A stretch of 64,000 nucleotides of DNA, from NCBI GenBank assembly GCA_047619685.1, contig JBLHLC010000016.1, positions 28,841 through 92,840 of the forward strand. Reading direction: 5' to 3'. The notes below the pieces were generated by a model, which had not been told where the DNA came from, searched no databases, and saw only the letters and a list, made by a program, of their open reading frames with translations. Below, in pieces: positions 26,272-34,453 of this stretch (its first letter is position 1; each line of letters starts with the position of its first letter). Both the position numbers and the translations under genes were made by a program. Source of the stretch: JABDJZ01 sp047619685. Its GTDB lineage: Bacteria; Bacteroidota; Rhodothermia; Rhodothermales; UBA10348.

Positions 26272-27864
26272 ATGCCACTTAACAGACGATCCTTTCTTGG
26301 TCTGCGCCCCAAGTCAGAAACGGATACCCCCTATGCGCCGGGGCTGAGCATTGCCGCCGGCCTGGAGGCCCATGGAGCTCCGCTAGAGGCGTCAGACATC
26401 AAGCATGCCCTGCGGCGAACGGCATTCGGTACGCCGCCGGGGGCCGCGGATCTCTGGCAAGGCCGCTCGGCCCAGGAGTTCGCAGACGGCACGGTTGATG
26501 CCGCACTGGGCCTGCCCATGCCCGATCCGCCGGTTTGGGCGAACGAGGCTGCCCCAGATCGCACCTGGACTCAGGACGAGCGGCGCGCCTATGTGGACGC
26601 AAGCAACGAGTGGCTGGCTGAATTCAGGCTGGACTGGCTGTCCAGAATGCAGGCGGACGGCTTCCGTGAAAGGCTGGCCCTTGCTTGGCACAACCACTTC
26701 GTGACCGGCGTCGGCAGCTACCGCTTCGCCGTGTATGCCTATCGGTATGTAAGTCTGCTCCGGGAGCACGCGCTTGGCAACCTGAAGGACTTTGTGCGCG
26801 CCGTCGGCCTTGACCCCGCGATGCTCATCTACCTCAACGGCATCCAGAACCGCGTCGGTGCCCCCAACGAGAACTATGCCCGGGAGCTCATGGAGCTGTT
26901 CACGATGGGCCCTGCGGGACCGGACGGGTCCGCGAATTACTCCGAGGACGACATACGCGAACTGGCGCGTGCGTTGACAGGCTGGCAGGTCTCCCCGACG
27001 GACTTGGCGGCCGTATTCAACCCCGCGCGCCACGATGCGGGCTTGAAGACCATTTTTGGCGTGACGGGTAACTTTGGTTATTTCGACGGCGTCGATCTGC
27101 TTTTCGACCAACGCGGCCCTCAAATCGCGCATTTTGTGTGCGCTCATCTCTACCGCACATTCGTGTATTCGGTGGTCGATGAGGCGGTGGTGGCGGAAAT
27201 GGCCTCGCTCCTGATTGCCTCCGACTTCGAGCTCGCACCGGTCCTCCGGACGCTCTTTTCGAGTGCTCATTTCTTCGATCCCGCCGCTCAGGGTGTCCAG
27301 ATAAAGTCGCCCATCGACTTGGTCATGAGCCTGTCGATCGAGACCGGCATTCAACCGTCCAACCAAACCCTGCTTGTCCTCAATCGGACCATCCGCCAGA
27401 TGGGGCAGGTGATCCTGGACCCGCCAAACGTAGCCGGCTGGCCGGGACATCACGATTGGATCAACACAAATACGCTGCCATCCCGCTGGCTGCTGGCCGA
27501 CACCTTTTTATCCGGTCGTGGCGGGACGGACATCGAGATGATTGGCTTGTGTGAGCAGATCCACGACGCCCTGGACACCGAGGCAGCGTTTCGGCTTCCC
27601 TTGGCCCTTGTTGAACACCTGGTCCCGGCGCAGGCAGAGCTTCTGGACATTCCCGTGATCACCGACGACTTCGGCGGAGACCTGATCAACTTCCCTGTTC
27701 CGGACTGGCTGAACACCTCGCCCCCGCACATCAGAAACCTGGCGAAGCTCTTCCTGGGTGGACTGCCCTGGTACGAATGGAGCCTGTATGTACCCGGGGC
27801 CAACGAGCGGGTCGTCTCGTTCGTTCGGCAGATAGCCCAGTATCCTGAATTCCAGCTAGCCTGA
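26272..27864 (+). CDS. DUF1800 family protein
   Basis: A 530-residue protein. Diagnostic blocks are IKHALRRTAFGTPPGAADL, ALAWHNHFVTGV, the long helical VSLLREHALGNLKDFVRAVGLDPAMLIYLNG, and APNENYARELMELFTMGPAG followed by a 'DIRELARALTGW' block. The ATG at 26272 has a GGAG seven bases upstream. Its N-terminus NRRSFLGL looks like a twin-arginine motif, but the usual hydrophobic stretch after it is weak. DUF1800 genes are usually paired with DUF1501 genes, as here, with only 9 bases between the two. The function of the family is unknown. Confidence 0.9.
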   Translation: MPLNRRSFLGLRPKSETDTPYAPGLSIAAGLEAHGAPLEASDIKHALRRTAFGTPPGAADLWQGRSAQEFADGTVDAALGLPMPDPPVWANEAAPDRTWTQDERRAYVDASNEWLAEFRLDWLSRMQADGFRERLALAWHNHFVTGVGSYRFAVYAYRYVSLLREHALGNLKDFVRAVGLDPAMLIYLNGIQNRVGAPNENYARELMELFTMGPAGPDGSANYSEDDIRELARALTGWQVSPTDLAAVFNPARHDAGLKTIFGVTGNFGYFDGVDLLFDQRGPQIAHFVCAHLYRTFVYSVVDEAVVAEMASLLIASDFELAPVLRTLFSSAHFFDPAAQGVQIKSPIDLVMSLSIETGIQPSNQTLLVLNRTIRQMGQVILDPPNVAGWPGHHDWINTNTLPSRWLLADTFLSGRGGTDIEMIGLCEQIHDALDTEAAFRLPLALVEHLVPAQAELLDIPVITDDFGGDLINFPVPDWLNTSPPHIRNLAKLFLGGLPWYEWSLYVPGANERVVSFVRQIAQYPEFQLA

Positions 27865-27873
27865 GGTATCGTC

Positions 27874-29493
27874 ATGTGTGAATCGCATCAAAATCACGGG
27901 CGCCCCGGCAGCAAGCTGGCCGATGGAAGCGCCCACCGGCATGATCATAGTACATGGTCTCGCCGCGACTTCCTGTCCAGCGTCGGCCTTACCGCGGCGG
28001 CCGGCACGCTTGCCATGTCCGGCGTGCCGATGCGTGTGTTTGCGCGCACCGGGATGCTGCAGCGCCTTGCTGCCGTAGACACTGACAGGGTCCTGGTCAT
28101 TGTTCAACTGGCAGGCGGCAACGACGGACTGAACACCGTCATCCCCTACCGGAACGACCTCTACTTCAATGCTCGGCCCACGCTTGGCATCACCGACAGT
28201 CTTTCCATCTCCGACAAGTTTGGTTTGCATCCTCAGATGCAGGGCCTTGCCAATATGTTTGGCGAAGGCCACATGGGTGTGGTTCACTCGGTAGGCTACC
28301 CAGAAGCCGATTTATCGCATTTTCGCTCGACGGACATCTGGATGACAGCCGGTGACGGCGACAACGTCCCGGATACAGGATGGGGGGGCCGATACCTTGA
28401 CGATGCCTTCCCGGAGTACGCGGACACGCCATCGGACTTTCCGCTTGCCGTGCAGTTGGGTGGCGGAGCGCCGCTCCTGTTTCAGGGACCAGGGGCGCAA
28501 ATGGGCATGTCCATCCAGAGCATGGAACTGTTCGACAGGCTTTCGACTTCGGCCGAACTCTTCACCACGGCGGGTCTTCCGGATAGTCGGATCGGCAGCG
28601 AAATGGCCTTCCTGAGGTCGGTCGCAAATGACTCGTACCGATTCGCCGGGGCCATCCAGGACGCCTCCGGAAGTGGCCAGAACGCGGTCTCGTACACGGC
28701 GCCAAACCCGCTGGCCGATCAACTTTCTGCCGTGGCCAGGCTGATTCGTGGGGGTCTTGGTTCGCGCATCTACCATGTCTCGTTGGGAGGGTTTGACACA
28801 CACGCGGGTCAGGCCGGGACGCAGGCGACACTTCTGCGCTATATCTCCGAGGCGGTCTCCACGTTCATGGAGGATCTGTCCGCAGATGGCTGGGACGACC
28901 GCACGCTGGTCATGTCTTTCAGCGAGTTCGGTCGCCGAGTGGACCAGAATGGGTCTGGCGGAACCGACCACGGAACAGCGGCTCCCCTCTTTCTTTTTGG
29001 CCCTTCCGTCCAAGGTGGTTTCCACGGAAGCGAGCCCGATCTGGCCAACCTGGTCAATGGCAACCTGGCCTACGGCACAGACTTCAGATCGGTGTATGGC
29101 GCGGTTCTGACGCAGTGGTTTGGACTCCCGACAACCGAGTCCGAAGCCATATTGGGAGGCTCGTTTCCCGCCATGGACCTCGTAGCCGGTGGACTGGGCA
29201 CAAATTCCGCGGCAGACCCGGCCTTCCCGGAGACCGTGAGCCTGTCCCAACCCTATCCGAACCCCGCGGTCGGGTCCGCATCGTTCAACTATGGCCTTCC
29301 GCGGGCGGCCGCAGCACGCATGGAAGTTTTTGACATGCTGGGCCGGCGGGTTCGGCTTCTGGATCTTGGTCATCGCCCCGCGGGACTCGGATCTTTCCAG
29401 ATTGACGCTACCGGACTGCCTGCGGGCACCTACCTGGCGCGGTTCAGCGCAGGTGAGCAGAAGGCAACGACCACCCTGATTGTTGCACGCTGA
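27874..29493 (+). CDS. DUF1501 family protein with Tat signal and T9SS sorting domain
   Basis: A 539-residue protein. SRRDFLSS (Arg30-Arg31) followed by a hydrophobic stretch (VGLTAAAGTLAMSG) is a twin-arginine signal. The body is the DUF1501 (alkaline-phosphatase-like/sulfatase-like) fold: VIVQLAGGNDGLNTVIPY, PQMQGLANMFGEG and GGFDTHAGQA, with FSEFGRRV and TDHGTAAPLFLFGP late. From residue 456 a sorting domain begins (SLSQPYPNPAV...), continuing with MEVFDMLGRRV and ending GTYLARFSAGEQKATTTLIV, the type A C-terminal signal of T9SS. Together these suggest that the protein folds first, crosses by Tat and is placed on the cell surface. It starts 9 bases after the DUF1800 gene. Confidence 0.9.
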   Translation: MCESHQNHGRPGSKLADGSAHRHDHSTWSRRDFLSSVGLTAAAGTLAMSGVPMRVFARTGMLQRLAAVDTDRVLVIVQLAGGNDGLNTVIPYRNDLYFNARPTLGITDSLSISDKFGLHPQMQGLANMFGEGHMGVVHSVGYPEADLSHFRSTDIWMTAGDGDNVPDTGWGGRYLDDAFPEYADTPSDFPLAVQLGGGAPLLFQGPGAQMGMSIQSMELFDRLSTSAELFTTAGLPDSRIGSEMAFLRSVANDSYRFAGAIQDASGSGQNAVSYTAPNPLADQLSAVARLIRGGLGSRIYHVSLGGFDTHAGQAGTQATLLRYISEAVSTFMEDLSADGWDDRTLVMSFSEFGRRVDQNGSGGTDHGTAAPLFLFGPSVQGGFHGSEPDLANLVNGNLAYGTDFRSVYGAVLTQWFGLPTTESEAILGGSFPAMDLVAGGLGTNSAADPAFPETVSLSQPYPNPAVGSASFNYGLPRAAAARMEVFDMLGRRVRLLDLGHRPAGLGSFQIDATGLPAGTYLARFSAGEQKATTTLIVAR

Positions 29494-29559
29494 GACCCGC
29501 CTTGATTGGACGGCCCGGACCTGCGGTTTCGGGCGCTCGATCGCGGCCGCAAACTGATC

Positions 29560-30009
29560 ATGACCGAAGACCTTGACCCCTTCCTGAAGCAAGCCATCGC
29601 CGAGGCGCGAAAGGGTGCGGCTTCTGGCGGCATCCCGATTGGCTCCGTGCTGGTTCTGGACGGCCACATTGTAGGCCGGGGACACAACCAAAGGGTACAA
29701 CGCCTCAGTCCTGTCCTACACGCCGAAATGGACTGCCTGGAGAATGCTGGGCGACTCCCGGCCCAGGACTACCGGCGTGCCGTCCTCTACTCCACCCTCT
29801 CCCCATGCGATATGTGCAGCGGCGCGATCCTGCTCTACGGAATCCCGAGGGTGATCGTGGGTGAGAACAAGACGTTTTGCGGACCCGAGGCCTATCTCAG
29901 GTCTCGTGGGGTCAGCGTCACCGTCGTCGACAATCCGGAATGCCGTGAACTGATGGAGGGGTTTATACAAGCCCATCCAGAGCTCTGGAACGAAGACATC
30001 GGCGTTTGA
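29560..30009 (+). CDS. Cytosine deaminase, yeast (Fcy1)-like
   Basis: A 149-residue zinc deaminase with His54 and Glu56 in LHAEMDC, and Cys83 and Cys86 in LSPCDMCSGAI. The parts around the zinc site and the end of the protein (YGIPRVIVGEN, VTVVDNPECRELM, WNEDIG) recall yeast Fcy1 closely, as I remember that sequence, including the C-terminal lid with its Trp. The reaction would be cytosine to uracil, in pyrimidine salvage. ATG 29560 is chosen; the frame extends to 29506 without added domain content. It is 66 bases after the DUF1501 gene, and its neighbours give no functional link. Confidence 0.85.
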   Translation: MTEDLDPFLKQAIAEARKGAASGGIPIGSVLVLDGHIVGRGHNQRVQRLSPVLHAEMDCLENAGRLPAQDYRRAVLYSTLSPCDMCSGAILLYGIPRVIVGENKTFCGPEAYLRSRGVSVTVVDNPECRELMEGFIQAHPELWNEDIGV

Positions 30010-30085
30010 CGTCGCCTCCGGGTTCGCGCGGCGCGGGCCCAACTGGTCTGCGGCCAGCAGGTCTGCGGACCAAGGAGGCGGTCGC

Positions 30086-32152
30086 TTAGGCCTTTCCGCC
30101 TGCCGGCTCCCCCTTTACTCCCTTGTGGCGAGAGGGCTTGACGGACGGCGTGCCCTGATGCCCATCACCCGAAGCCTCCGGTTGGCCCGCGGCATCTCCC
30201 GGGAATAGCCGGATGTGTTCGGTCGGCACCGGCTTGCCCGTTCCGGCGGCAATCGGCGAAGACTCGTGGATATAGAAATCGGCGTTCGGCAAGCTGTCAT
30301 TGTACAGGCGTGCGGCGTCCGCGGCGCGTGCCATCGAGCCATCCGCATTCTGTGTCAGTTCCGTGATGCTCTGCTTGATTCGAAGAGACAGAAGGTCGAA
30401 TACGTGGCGGAAGGCCGCTTCGTCCTTCTCAAAGCCGACACCAGAGGCTCCGGACCGCACCAGATGGTCCATCTTGGACAGGGACGCCGCCAGCGCAAAG
30501 ATGTAGATGGCGTTGTCAGCAATGCGGGCCTGAACCACCTGGCGAGTGATGATTTCCTCGCGATACCATTTCGAGGCCATCTTGAAGAAATGAGAGTGAT
30601 CCTGAACCAGCCCGGAAAGTCTCTTGGCGTACGGCTCCAGACTGGGATGAACGCGCGTAATCTGCGGCGCCGACGGTTTCACGCCCAGGAACAGCTGGAG
30701 TGCAAGTGGTACTGCGCGTCCCAACAGGCGGAAGTTGGAGGAATTACCCACGATGCGGCTCAGGTTATCGGAGAAACTCTCGTCTCCGTCCCATCCCAGG
30801 GCCTCCTGAATCCCGATCATCTGCTCCGCCAACTGCTTGCCGCCGTAACCGAACACGAACGGCTGCATCACCTCGTTTGAGCCCTCAACAACACGATGGA
30901 TGCGGTTGTCTCTCCAGATGCGCTCTATTTCGTTTTCCGTCATGAACGCCTCGCCGCCCATGATTTGCATGGCGTCGTCGATGACTTCCCATCCAATTTG
31001 CGATGCGAAGACCTTGGTGATGGCTGTCTCCACCATGATATCCTTGTCCTGCCGATCCAGCATCCCCGTCATCAGGTAGAGCACCGCATCCAGTGCAAAC
31101 GTGAATGCGTGCATCCGAGCGATGCGCTGCTGCACCAACTCGAAATCGGCGAGCGGCCGCTCAAACTGGTAGCGGGTCTGAACCCATTTTGTAGCCTGAT
31201 CCTGGGCCCTCTTGGCCGCACCGGTAATGCCGGCGGACAGGGTGCAACGACCGAAGTTCAGACAGGTCAGCGCCACATTCAGCCCACGTCCCTCATCATG
31301 AAGGAGGTTCTTGATGGGCACCTTGACATTATTGAATCGGATGCGGGCCTGCCACGTGCCCCGAATGCAGGACTTGCTGCGGTTCTTCTCGAAGATCTCG
31401 ATCCCGGCCATGTCCGGCGTACAGATCAGGGCGGTGACCTTGTCTTTGACCTTGCCACTCCGCGGATCTTCCATTGGCTGCTTCGCCATGACGGTAAACA
31501 TGCCGCTCAGGGCTCCGGAAGTGCTCCACTTCTTTTCGCCATTCAGGATGAAGTGTGACCCGTCCTCTGATTTGACACACCGTGTCTCCTGACCGGCGGC
31601 GTCAGAACCAACCTGAGGCTCGGAGAGGCAGAAGGCGGAGAGGTATTCGCGAGCCACCTTGGGCAGGAAGCGATCTTTCTGCTCCTCTGATCCGAACAGC
31701 ATAATGGCCTTGCAACCAATGGACTGATGCGCCGATACCATCACGCCCGTAGAACCACAATATTTGCCAATCACCTCGAGGGCGCGATTGTAGCTGGTGA
31801 TCCCCAGGCCCAAGCCGCCATACGCCTCCGGAACCGTCATTCCCATGACACCAATCTCGAACAGGCGCCGGATCGCCGACTCCGGGATGTGCTCTTCCTG
31901 ATCGATCAGGACCGCCGGATGCTCATCGCGCATGTAGGCCTCCAGAACCTCGAGGAGCGCGTTGCATCGGGCGTCTTCGTCCGGGCTCGATGTGGGGTAT
32001 GGAAATACAGCCTCTTCCTGAAAACGTCCCCAAAAGAGGTTCTTCGCAAAACCCATCGTCGACGGCTCGGGGCCCATCATGATCTCGATATCCCGGATCA
32101 TGTCCTTATCACGAGACGATACGTTCTTGAGCTTTAGATTGTCGAGAGCCAT
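30086..32152 (-). CDS. Acyl-CoA dehydrogenase, long form (VLCAD/ACAD9-like)
   Basis: A 688-residue flavoprotein, far longer than the usual 380 residues. The ACAD core spans about residues 60-470: GVMGMTVPEAYGGLGLGIT, FCLSEPQVGSDAA, SGEKKWS-type block NGEKKWSTSG, and the late catalytic-glutamate region HRVVEGSNEVM. Roughly 200 residues follow, resembling the helical extension of VLCAD and ACAD9, which in those enzymes aids membrane association. It would oxidise acyl-CoA to enoyl-CoA. No other beta-oxidation gene is in the window. The gap to cytosine deaminase is convergent; upstream, a 165-bp divergent gap separates it from pyrF. Confidence 0.85.
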   Translation of the reverse strand: MALDNLKLKNVSSRDKDMIRDIEIMMGPEPSTMGFAKNLFWGRFQEEAVFPYPTSSPDEDARCNALLEVLEAYMRDEHPAVLIDQEEHIPESAIRRLFEIGVMGMTVPEAYGGLGLGITSYNRALEVIGKYCGSTGVMVSAHQSIGCKAIMLFGSEEQKDRFLPKVAREYLSAFCLSEPQVGSDAAGQETRCVKSEDGSHFILNGEKKWSTSGALSGMFTVMAKQPMEDPRSGKVKDKVTALICTPDMAGIEIFEKNRSKSCIRGTWQARIRFNNVKVPIKNLLHDEGRGLNVALTCLNFGRCTLSAGITGAAKRAQDQATKWVQTRYQFERPLADFELVQQRIARMHAFTFALDAVLYLMTGMLDRQDKDIMVETAITKVFASQIGWEVIDDAMQIMGGEAFMTENEIERIWRDNRIHRVVEGSNEVMQPFVFGYGGKQLAEQMIGIQEALGWDGDESFSDNLSRIVGNSSNFRLLGRAVPLALQLFLGVKPSAPQITRVHPSLEPYAKRLSGLVQDHSHFFKMASKWYREEIITRQVVQARIADNAIYIFALAASLSKMDHLVRSGASGVGFEKDEAAFRHVFDLLSLRIKQSITELTQNADGSMARAADAARLYNDSLPNADFYIHESSPIAAGTGKPVPTEHIRLFPGDAAGQPEASGDGHQGTPSVKPSRHKGVKGEPAGGKA

Positions 32153-32317
32153 GGCGAATCGCGGATCAGGCTTGAGAAAGCGGTTTCAGGTAAAGAAAGC
32201 CACGCGAGGCGCTGCGCAATCACGCACCCAGCGAATATTCGCTAGAACGCACGAAACCGGGCCAGGATTCATTCAATCGATCCCGCTACCTTGACCTCAG
32301 AACCTGCCAGACACCTG

Positions 32318-33154
32318 ATGCCAACTTTTTCCGAACGCCTTGCCGACGCCCAGATCCGCACAGGGTCATCCCTCTGCGTGGGTCTCGATCCAGACCTGGA
32401 TCGTCTTCCGCCTCATCTTCTGGCCTCACGGACTCCCGAGGCTGCCGTGGAGCATTTTTGTCGGCAGGTGATCGAGGCTACGGCCGGGTCGGCCTGTGCG
32501 TTCAAGTTCAACTTTGCATTCTTCGAACGACTCGGTGACGCCGGCATGGGCGTCATGCGACGCGTCCTTGGCGCCACCCCCGGCGAGGCACTCACTATCG
32601 CGGATGCCAAACGAGGCGACATCGGCAACTCCGCCCGGTTTTACGCCGGATCCGCGCTGACCGATCTTGGCTTTGACTCGGTCACCGTGAGCCCCTACAT
32701 GGGCCGTGACAGCGTTGAGCCGTTCCTGGAAGACGCGCGGAAAGCCGCCTTTCTGCTGGTTCGAACCTCAAACCCGGGTCGTGCGGACCTGCAGGACCTC
32801 GTTGTGGAAGGCCGTCCTCTCTATGAGGCTGTGGCAAGACGCGCACTCGGTTGGGGGCAGCCGGGAGGCGGACAACTGGGGTTCGTGGTTGGCGCGTCGG
32901 ACATCGCAGCCTTGGAGCGTTTACGGGCAATTGCGCCCACAACGCCGTTCCTTATTCCGGGAGTCGGAGCACAGGGCGGGAGCCCGGAGCAGGTAATGGC
33001 GGCTTCGGGACGTTCCCCCGGTCTGACACTCGTGAATTCAAGCCGAGCCATCTGTTACGCGTCGTCCGGAGCTGATTTTGCGGCGGCGGCCGGCCGCGCT
33101 GCTGCCTTGGCCGCCGCGTCCCTGTCCCTGCAGACCTCCACTGTCCATGGCTGA
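32318..33154 (+). CDS. pyrF: Orotidine 5'-phosphate decarboxylase, type 2
   Basis: A 278-residue enzyme for the last step of UMP synthesis. SLCVGLDPDLDRLP opens the barrel, FKFNFAFFE follows, and ADAKRGDIGNSA carries the catalytic Asp and Lys. FVVGASDIAALERLRAIAP and FLIPGVGAQGG complete the barrel. This longer form with the N-terminal SLCVGLDPD motif is the type 2 subfamily. ATG 32318 is preferred over TTG 32291. Its stop overlaps the start of the next gene by 8 bases. Confidence 0.95.
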   Translation: MPTFSERLADAQIRTGSSLCVGLDPDLDRLPPHLLASRTPEAAVEHFCRQVIEATAGSACAFKFNFAFFERLGDAGMGVMRRVLGATPGEALTIADAKRGDIGNSARFYAGSALTDLGFDSVTVSPYMGRDSVEPFLEDARKAAFLLVRTSNPGRADLQDLVVEGRPLYEAVARRALGWGQPGGGQLGFVVGASDIAALERLRAIAPTTPFLIPGVGAQGGSPEQVMAASGRSPGLTLVNSSRAICYASSGADFAAAAGRAAALAAASLSLQTSTVHG

Positions 33155-33464
33155 CTCGGGCCCCGAAATCACCAGGCTGGTGCGATTGACGTTGCTACCG
33201 GAGGCCTTCCCGGCCTTCGAGGATATTTTTGCCGAAGCCGCCCCGCGAATTCGAAGCAGTCCCGGCTGCCATCATCTGGAATTGTGGCGGGATATCCGGT
33301 ATCCCAACGTCGTGAGCACCTATTCGCGATGGTCGTCGGAGGCGGCGCTCAACGCGTATCGCGAGACCGAATTTTTTCGACTCATCTGGGGCCGTACCAA
33401 GATGCTCTTTGCCGCTCCTCCATTTGCGGCCACGCACGTCGCGGTAGAGGAATACATGGGGTGA
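33147..33464 (+). CDS. Antibiotic-biosynthesis-monooxygenase (ABM)-like protein
   Basis: A 105-residue single-domain protein with the ferredoxin-like pattern of the ABM/YgiN family: ITRLVRLTLLPEAFPAFEDIFAEAAPRIRSSPGC, then HHLELWRDIRYPNVVSTYSRW and a short helix FFRLIWGRTKML. Family members are quinol monooxygenases or haem-like or peroxide-handling enzymes, many of unknown function. It overlaps pyrF (ATGGCTGA) and is probably co-expressed with it, without a known biochemical link. Confidence 0.7.
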   Translation: MADSGPEITRLVRLTLLPEAFPAFEDIFAEAAPRIRSSPGCHHLELWRDIRYPNVVSTYSRWSSEAALNAYRETEFFRLIWGRTKMLFAAPPFAATHVAVEEYMG

Positions 33465-33540
33465 GATTTCCGGTCTATTTTCCCACGCCCTTATCCACCG
33501 TGGGCGCTGGGCCGATACCAGACAGGAAGTGCCCCATCTA

Positions 33541-34428
33541 ATGCGAGAGCGAACCACTCAACAATCAGGGCGGTCCAGTCTGGACTTGGCGTTCCCGCCA
33601 ATGTCTGCAACGGTTCGCGAGGTTAACCGCCTCGTGCGCTCGGGCAGTCATAGCACCGACGAACTGGCAACGGCCATTGCATCTGACCCGATGATGGCCG
33701 CCACCGTGCTGAGACGGGTAAATTCTGCGTTCTATGGCGTTCGAAGGCAGGTTGCAGACCTGAACAAGGCCGTCTACCTGCTGGGATTCGACGATGTATC
33801 CAACCTTGTCCTGACCGCGTCATTCCTGCGGCTTGCGGACATGGTGAGCGACCGCGGGGCCCGGCAGTTGTTTGCCGATCTGATGCAACTCAGCCTTGGC
33901 GCGGCAATCTATGGTCAGTTCATCGCTCAGGAATTGGGCGTTGAGAATTCGGCAACGGCCTACTCGGCCGGCCTCATGCACACCAGCGGACGTGTCGTAT
34001 TGCTTTTCAATTTCAGGGATAAGTACACGGTTCTTTGTCGGCCTGGCACCACCAGGCCCTTTCCTGATGCTGCGATCGAAAGGACCATGATCGGGATCGA
34101 CCACGCACAGACCAGTGGACTGGCCATGAAGGAGTGGCAAATGCCCGCGGACCTCATCGAGATTGCGACTTGTTACGAGGCGCCCGGACGAATCGCCGAT
34201 CAAGGCCTTCGCGATCTCGCGCTCTGCATCTCTGTCGGCGTGTCGGCCACCGAACAACTCTGCCTCAACAGGTCAAAAGGATTGGCGTTCGAGGCTAAAG
34301 CGGCGCTCCACGTGCTCTCGCGCATGCGTGGCAAGCAGGCAAGCGACATCATTCGTCGCATCGGCGAGGAGAGCGAGGCGGTGAACGATCGCATCGCAAT
34401 CCTGGCGGGCGACCTTTCGCTTGCGTAG
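33541..34428 (+). CDS. HDOD-domain protein
   Basis: A 295-residue protein dominated by one HDOD domain. FPPMSATVREVNRLVRSGSHSTDELATAIASDPMMAATVLRRVNSAFYG is the usual opening, then a helical bundle with YLLGFDDVSNLVL and LQLSLGAAIYGQF. HDOD proteins are signalling scaffolds related to HD phosphohydrolases. The catalytic HD pair is not evident here, as is normal for the family. The GTG 33529 is an alternative start; ATG 33541 is preferred. No partner domain or signalling gene is adjacent. It converges on the TonB-dependent receptor. Confidence 0.85.
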   Translation: MRERTTQQSGRSSLDLAFPPMSATVREVNRLVRSGSHSTDELATAIASDPMMAATVLRRVNSAFYGVRRQVADLNKAVYLLGFDDVSNLVLTASFLRLADMVSDRGARQLFADLMQLSLGAAIYGQFIAQELGVENSATAYSAGLMHTSGRVVLLFNFRDKYTVLCRPGTTRPFPDAAIERTMIGIDHAQTSGLAMKEWQMPADLIEIATCYEAPGRIADQGLRDLALCISVGVSATEQLCLNRSKGLAFEAKAALHVLSRMRGKQASDIIRRIGEESEAVNDRIAILAGDLSLA

Positions 34429-34453
34429 AGGGCTGTTGAACGCCAGCGCCACG

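Noticed and set aside
28312..29700. A 462-residue frame antisense to the DUF1501 gene
   Set aside because: The plus-strand protein has strong family features; the shadow has none.
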